NCBI GenBank assembly: GCA_003279635.1
Contig: QCHK01000004.1
Location: 53,183-117,182 of the forward strand
From: Prochlorococcus sp. AG-402-B05
GTDB lineage: Bacteria; Cyanobacteriota; Cyanobacteriia; PCC-6307; Cyanobiaceae
Length of the DNA stretch: 64,000 bases
Direction: 5' to 3'
In this document: positions 61,060 through 64,000 of the stretch, piece by piece
Layout of the letters: each line of letters opens with the position of its first letter
Position numbering within the stretch: the first letter of the stretch is position 1
Made by a program: the position numbers and the translations under genes
The notes under the pieces: generated by a model
The model's database searches: none
Seen by the model: only the letters and a program-made list of their open reading frames with translations
Told to the model about the DNA's origin: nothing

Positions 61060-61291
61060 TGACTCTAATAGAGAATTAGTAATTTCAATACTATAAATTT
61101 AAGATAGAATTATATTCTTATAAAAAATTATTTTATTTCTAATCATTTTATTATTGGTAAATAGTTTAGTTATGTAATAATAATTTTCTTCGTTGCTGTT
61201 TTAAGTATTACTTTTATTCGCTTGGATGTTAATATTATTACTGAATTCTTTTTAATAGTGTTAGCGGTTTAAATAAGACTGATTTTTTAGC

Positions 61292-61891
61292 TTAATATTA
61301 ATTTTCTTATTATTTATATTAAAATCCATTAGCATAATAATACCATTTTGTCTTGGAACAATATTTTCCGCTGCTGCTGGATTTTAGTTTGGCTTTACGC
61401 AGGGGTTAGTAATTATATTTTTTGCAGATTTTTTCTCTTGTTCAATATTATTTTTACTGGCTAGAAAATTAGGAAGAAAATATATTAGTAGATTACTTGG
61501 TACGAGACAAATGTGAAGAGTTGAAAGCATTAGTCAAGATTATCTAGAAAAAAATTATTTCCTAATGAAAGCTCTATTAATGTCAGGTTTCTTTGATTTT
61601 GTTTGCTATACCATAGGACTGAAAAAATAACATGGAAAAGGTTTATGCCGGCTTTAATCTTTAGCATAATAATCTCAGACTGACCTTTTTTTGCCAGCGG
61701 TTTTGCAGCAAAAAGAATCAAGGATATTGGATTAAAAAATTTCTTACAAAAAATATTAAATGGAGAATTAGATATGATTTCTGGAAATTATCTTTTTCTA
61801 TTCATAATATCTTTTTTAATAATATTTACCTTGGCAATGATAAATGTATTTTTACAAAAAAATCTAATATTATTAAGAAATTTATTAGATA
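61292..61891 (+). pseudogene. Decayed TVP38/TMEM64-family protein
   Basis: Frames read SISIIIPFCLGTIFSAAAGF-stop-FGFTQGLVIIFFADFF, then LARKLGRKYISRLLGTRQM-stop-RVESISQDYLEKNYFLMK, ending LLMSGFFDFVCYTIGL and a shift to TWKRFMPALIFSIIISD. Compared with the intact protein at 28.3-28.9 kb, MKRIESFNQNQLEGNFFLM, LLMTGLFDFLSYALGI and FTPALIISLLISD align segment by segment. Stops (TAG near 61381, TGA near 61513, TAA near 61628) and a frameshift break it. The exact ends are uncertain. Confidence 0.8.
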
Positions 61892-61892
61892 A

Positions 61893-61915
61893 AAAAAGCC
61901 CCTTAAGGGGCTTTG
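61893..61915 (-). terminator. Terminator of the DUF4278 gene
   Basis: AAAAAAGCCCC / GGGGCTTTGG inverted repeat; on the minus strand the stem AGCCCC-TTAA-GGGGCT is followed by seven T residues. Placed 20 bases after the 33-codon gene stop. Confidence 0.75.
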
Positions 61916-61934
61916 GTGTATGTGGTTATTGCTG

Positions 61935-62036
61935 CTAGCTTTGGTAAGACTTACCTCTATAGGTAAGTTGTACATGCTGCTTTTCTACAGCCGCTTTTTG
62001 CTGGTTGTACTTAAGACCTCTGTAGGTTAAAGACAT
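61935..62036 (-). CDS. DUF4278 small protein
   Basis: A 33-residue protein, MSLTYRGLKYNQQKAAVEKQ at the start and ending TYRGKSYQS. It repeats the LTYRG motif twice (residues 3-7 and about 25-29), which is the DUF4278 signature, common in picocyanobacteria. ATG 62036 and TAG stop 61935. Function unknown. Confidence 0.82.
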   Translation of the reverse strand: MSLTYRGLKYNQQKAAVEKQHVQLTYRGKSYQS

Positions 62037-62235
62037 TTTTTTTTCTCCGAAATATGCTCAAGTCCCCGTTCCTTGGCTTGAGTCAAACTGCGGCTCATCA
62101 TTTGATGAGTTGAACGTTTTTGGTAGCATTAACTACAGAAATTATTATAAGCCTATTATTTTTTCTCGCTGTTCAGCTTGTTACATAAAGCTTATTGTCC
62201 TTGCTGAAGGGAAACTTTTTAAATTCTTATGATCT

Positions 62236-62313
62236 GTGACAGTTGAAAAACTTTTAAATTCTGGAGTCCCATTAGAGGAACTAACTGAAGATCACTTAGC
62301 AAAAGCAACATAG
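62236..62313 (+). CDS. Possible 25-residue peptide
   Basis: GTG start at 62236, reading TVEKLLNSGVPLEELTEDHL then AKAT and a TAG stop. The amphipathic composition and lack of low-complexity sequence are protein-like, but 25 codons cannot be defended on their own. Possibly the remnant of a longer gene. Confidence 0.25.
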   Translation: MTVEKLLNSGVPLEELTEDHLAKAT

Positions 62314-62324
62314 AGAAAAACCAA

Positions 62325-62471
62325 TCACTTATAAACCCAGTTAGCAGAAACTATTTTTACTTCTGGATTACTTTCTTTTGCAATCTTTTTTGCTTCATCT
62401 ATATTCCCTGCAACGATGGTTTCTTCAAAGGTCTTTTCTTCCTTATCGATCATCGTGACTTGGAATCTCAT
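62325..62471 (-). CDS. Conserved small cyanobacterial protein (48 residues)
   Basis: Reads MRFQVTMIDKEEKTFEETIV, then DEAKKIAKESNPEVKIVSAN and WVYK. Opening RFQVTMID and closing ANWVYK are recognisable in many picocyanobacterial small proteins. A beta-strand/helix/strand pattern is likely. ATG at 62471, TGA at 62325. Function unknown. Confidence 0.75.
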   Translation of the reverse strand: MRFQVTMIDKEEKTFEETIVAGNIDEAKKIAKESNPEVKIVSANWVYK

Positions 62472-62564
62472 TACCAATCGAGATAGAGAGCAAAATTCTA
62501 AGAAAGAAATACGCCAAAAGATTTATTTTTTTGGGGGTTTTATTCTTTAGACAAATTGACTGAT

Positions 62565-62786
62565 TTATATTTTCCCTCCCATTCTCAAAAAAGTTTCTCT
62601 ATTGCACAGGCATAGTTCGTAATCAGGAAAAGATTGTTTCATCATTGCTGAAATTACCATCGCAGAAAGTGAACTTGTGCAGAGTGTCCATATCTCTTTG
62701 GACTCTTCTTTGAATATGTGAGTTGGATATTGATTTCTCATACTGCTACTTCCAATTCTCTTTTTTTGATTAGTTTTTTTCTTCAC
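62565..62786 (-). CDS. Small protein C of recombinase cassette
   Basis: A 73-residue ORF whose GTG start overlaps the preceding gene's stop by four bases (GTGA, 62783-62786). Its second half, AMMKQSFPDYELCLCNRETF then LRMGGKI, aligns with the end of the preceding ORF (AIMKQRFPEDYKSIVTNDLE). No family recognised. Last of four coupled genes. Confidence 0.55.
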   Translation of the reverse strand: MKKKTNQKKRIGSSSMRNQYPTHIFKEESKEIWTLCTSSLSAMVISAMMKQSFPDYELCLCNRETFLRMGGKI

Positions 62787-62980
62787 ACTTTCTCTCCATA
62801 CTTTTTGAACTCCTCTAAGTCATTGGTGACAATGCTCTTGTAATCCTCAGGAAACCTTTGCTTCATTATTGCTGGAATTTCTAAGCAATCTGGATAGGGA
62901 TTATGCAAATAGAAGACAACTTCCTTCTCTTCCTTCAAGACAATGTAATCAGATAACCCACCTATGTTTTTTTTAGTCAT
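62783..62980 (-). CDS. Small protein B of recombinase cassette
   Basis: A 65-residue ORF that overlaps the preceding gene by ATGA (62977-62980). It carries GGLSDYIVLKEEKEVVFYLH, then NPYPDCLEIPAIMKQRFPED and EEFKKYGEKV. Its C-terminal half resembles small protein C, so the two look like a tandem duplication. Function unknown. Confidence 0.6.
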   Translation of the reverse strand: MTKKNIGGLSDYIVLKEEKEVVFYLHNPYPDCLEIPAIMKQRFPEDYKSIVTNDLEEFKKYGEKV

Positions 62981-63171
62981 GTTGCCTCCTTCTCTCCAAA
63001 ATCAGGAACCATCAATACATCATCAATTTCTTCAGAAAGGGGGTTATACATCCACTCGCCCATTTCACACAGAAGATGGAACCTCTCTTGAGGATTGAGG
63101 TATTTCATTTGCTCGCAAGCATTCACCACACATTCATCCATTGCCTTCATTATTTCTGTCTTTTTGCTCAT
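62977..63171 (-). CDS. Small protein A of recombinase cassette
   Basis: A 64-residue acidic, helical ORF (SKKTEIMKAMDECVVNACEQ, then MKYLNPQERFHLLCEMGEWM, then DDVLMVPDFGEKEAT). Overlaps the recombinase stop by ATGA (63168-63171). No family recognised. The four-base overlaps argue that it is translated. Confidence 0.6.
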   Translation of the reverse strand: MSKKTEIMKAMDECVVNACEQMKYLNPQERFHLLCEMGEWMYNPLSEEIDDVLMVPDFGEKEAT

Positions 63172-63803
63172 ACCTCTATCACCACATCTTGCTCAACAAT
63201 AATTCTTCGGATGGTTGATAGTGCAAGTCCAGTTTGTTTCCTAATTGAACGATAAGAACAACCCTCTTCACGTAAACGCAAAACCAAACCTTCTTTTTCA
63301 TTATTGGTCTTTGGTCTTCCTCCAAGATTTCCTCCTGTCTCTCTTCTGTGGTTAATGGATTCTTGCGTTCTCTCAATCACCATCTGACGCTCAACTTCTC
63401 CGATTCCACTTAAAAGACCTATCACAATTGGAGCAAACTTACCAAGTGCTCTGGTGTTGATCATCCCATCGGTTGTACGAACATGGATCCCACGCTCTTG
63501 GAGGTCATGCAGAGTATTGATGCATTGCCTCTGATTTCTAAATCCTCTATCCAATTTGGTGAATACGATTTCATCCCCTTCTTCAAGCGTTCCTAATGCT
63601 GCCTCAAATTGTGGTCTTGATTTATCTGCACTTGAAACAGTCTCTTGAAAAACAACAACGCAACCTGCTTTCTTCAACTCTTCAACTTGAGCACCAATAG
63701 AGATTTGTTTATTCGTGCTTTGGCGGGCATAACCGATGCATTTGTATTCAGGTTTATCCCTGAATAGTGGTTTTTCTCTTTGGAACTTTACTTGTGTTTT
63801 CAT
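63168..63803 (-). CDS. Serine recombinase / resolvase-invertase
   Basis: A 211-residue small serine recombinase. The N-terminal catalytic domain has YARQSTNKQISIGAQVEELK (with the Y-x-R-x-S catalytic Ser and Arg), EGDEIVFTKLDRGFRNQRQ (the LDR active-site arginine), and VIGLLSGIGEVERQMVIERT. The C-terminal end is a helix-turn-helix (GCSYRSIRKQTGLALSTIRR). Such enzymes resolve or invert DNA in transposons, phages and plasmids. It is the first of four coupled genes. No transposase or inverted repeats were identified beside it. Confidence 0.9.
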   Translation of the reverse strand: MKTQVKFQREKPLFRDKPEYKCIGYARQSTNKQISIGAQVEELKKAGCVVVFQETVSSADKSRPQFEAALGTLEEGDEIVFTKLDRGFRNQRQCINTLHDLQERGIHVRTTDGMINTRALGKFAPIVIGLLSGIGEVERQMVIERTQESINHRRETGGNLGGRPKTNNEKEGLVLRLREEGCSYRSIRKQTGLALSTIRRIIVEQDVVIEV

Positions 63804-63811
63804 CTGTTCCA
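63781..63811 (-). promoter_or_regulatory. Inverted repeat at the recombinase start
   Basis: TGGAAC (63781-63786) and GTTCCA (63806-63811) form a 6-base dyad with a 19-base centre over the start codon (63801-63803). Additional copies of TGGAAC occur at 63874 and 63955 on the plus strand. The spacing is of the size of a recombinase site, but the sequence is short and this may be chance. Confidence 0.3.
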
Positions 63812-64000
63812 GAAACTATGGTGTTTCTTATTGAATTGCTTATGTCATTATTTTACCAACAAAACAGTGTTATTGGAACGGAAAGAACTAATTTAAATGG
63901 AATTTTTAATGATTTTATTTTTACTGAATGATCGTTTTTATACCGTGCCCTTTTTGGAACACCAGTTTTTCTGATATTTAAGAGAATATTTCTATTGCAA

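Noticed and set aside
62000..64000. CRISPR array or prophage in the right-hand tail
   Set aside because: No regularly spaced direct repeats, no cas, capsid, terminase or integrase genes; only a serine recombinase with small ORFs.

Overview
The window is AT-rich cyanobacterial chromosome. It carries chlD, ndhC-K-J, psbE/L/J, psbB/T, psbM, petB/D, psaE and one rrn operon. It also has both subunits of a divergent phycoerythrin with a full set of bilin lyases but no other phycobilisome genes. Together these point to a low-light Prochlorococcus; this comes from gene content and reading the rRNA, not from a database match.

Layout. 0-9 kb: fabI (cut by the window edge), a thioredoxin-like protein, a sugar aminotransferase, photolyase/NUDIX/folK, chlD, and an MCE-type lipid transport pair. 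9-15 kb: YvcK-like protein, ndhCKJ, then the PSII assembly operon rubredoxin-ycf48-psbE-psbL-psbJ, in which psbF is absent from its usual place. 14.6-21.8 kb: mtnP with two in-frame stops, an oxidoreductase-SelD fusion, cca and a UvrD/PcrA helicase. 22-28.2 kb: phycoerythrin III island (cpeB, cpeA, cpeZ, cpeF-like, cpeY, cpeT, cpeS, ppeC linker). 28.2-32.5 kb: a variable stretch with a TVP38-family membrane protein, UDP-glucuronate decarboxylase, a decayed nucleotide-sugar epimerase, small ORFs and tRNA-Phe. 32.5-50 kb: housekeeping (metK, rpsA, nrdR, psbB/T, psbM, prmC, tsaC, tRNA-Thr, minCDE, ctpA, petBD, GH100 invertase). 50-56 kb: rrn operon 16S-tRNA-Ile-tRNA-Ala-23S-5S. 56-60.6 kb: mutM, psaE, an uncharacterised HTH-like protein, a LysM protein and an aldehyde dehydrogenase. 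60.7-64 kb: a low-density tail with a decayed TVP38 paralogue, tiny conserved proteins, and a mobile-looking cassette of a serine recombinase with three translationally coupled small ORFs.

How the genes work together. RubA and Ycf48 assist early PSII assembly and are linked to the cytochrome b559 and small PSII subunit genes. In the phycoerythrin island, the bilin-binding cysteines retained in CpeA and CpeB match the lyases encoded beside them. The main open points are the missing psbF, the nonsense-interrupted mtnP, the two decayed genes and the recombinase cassette.
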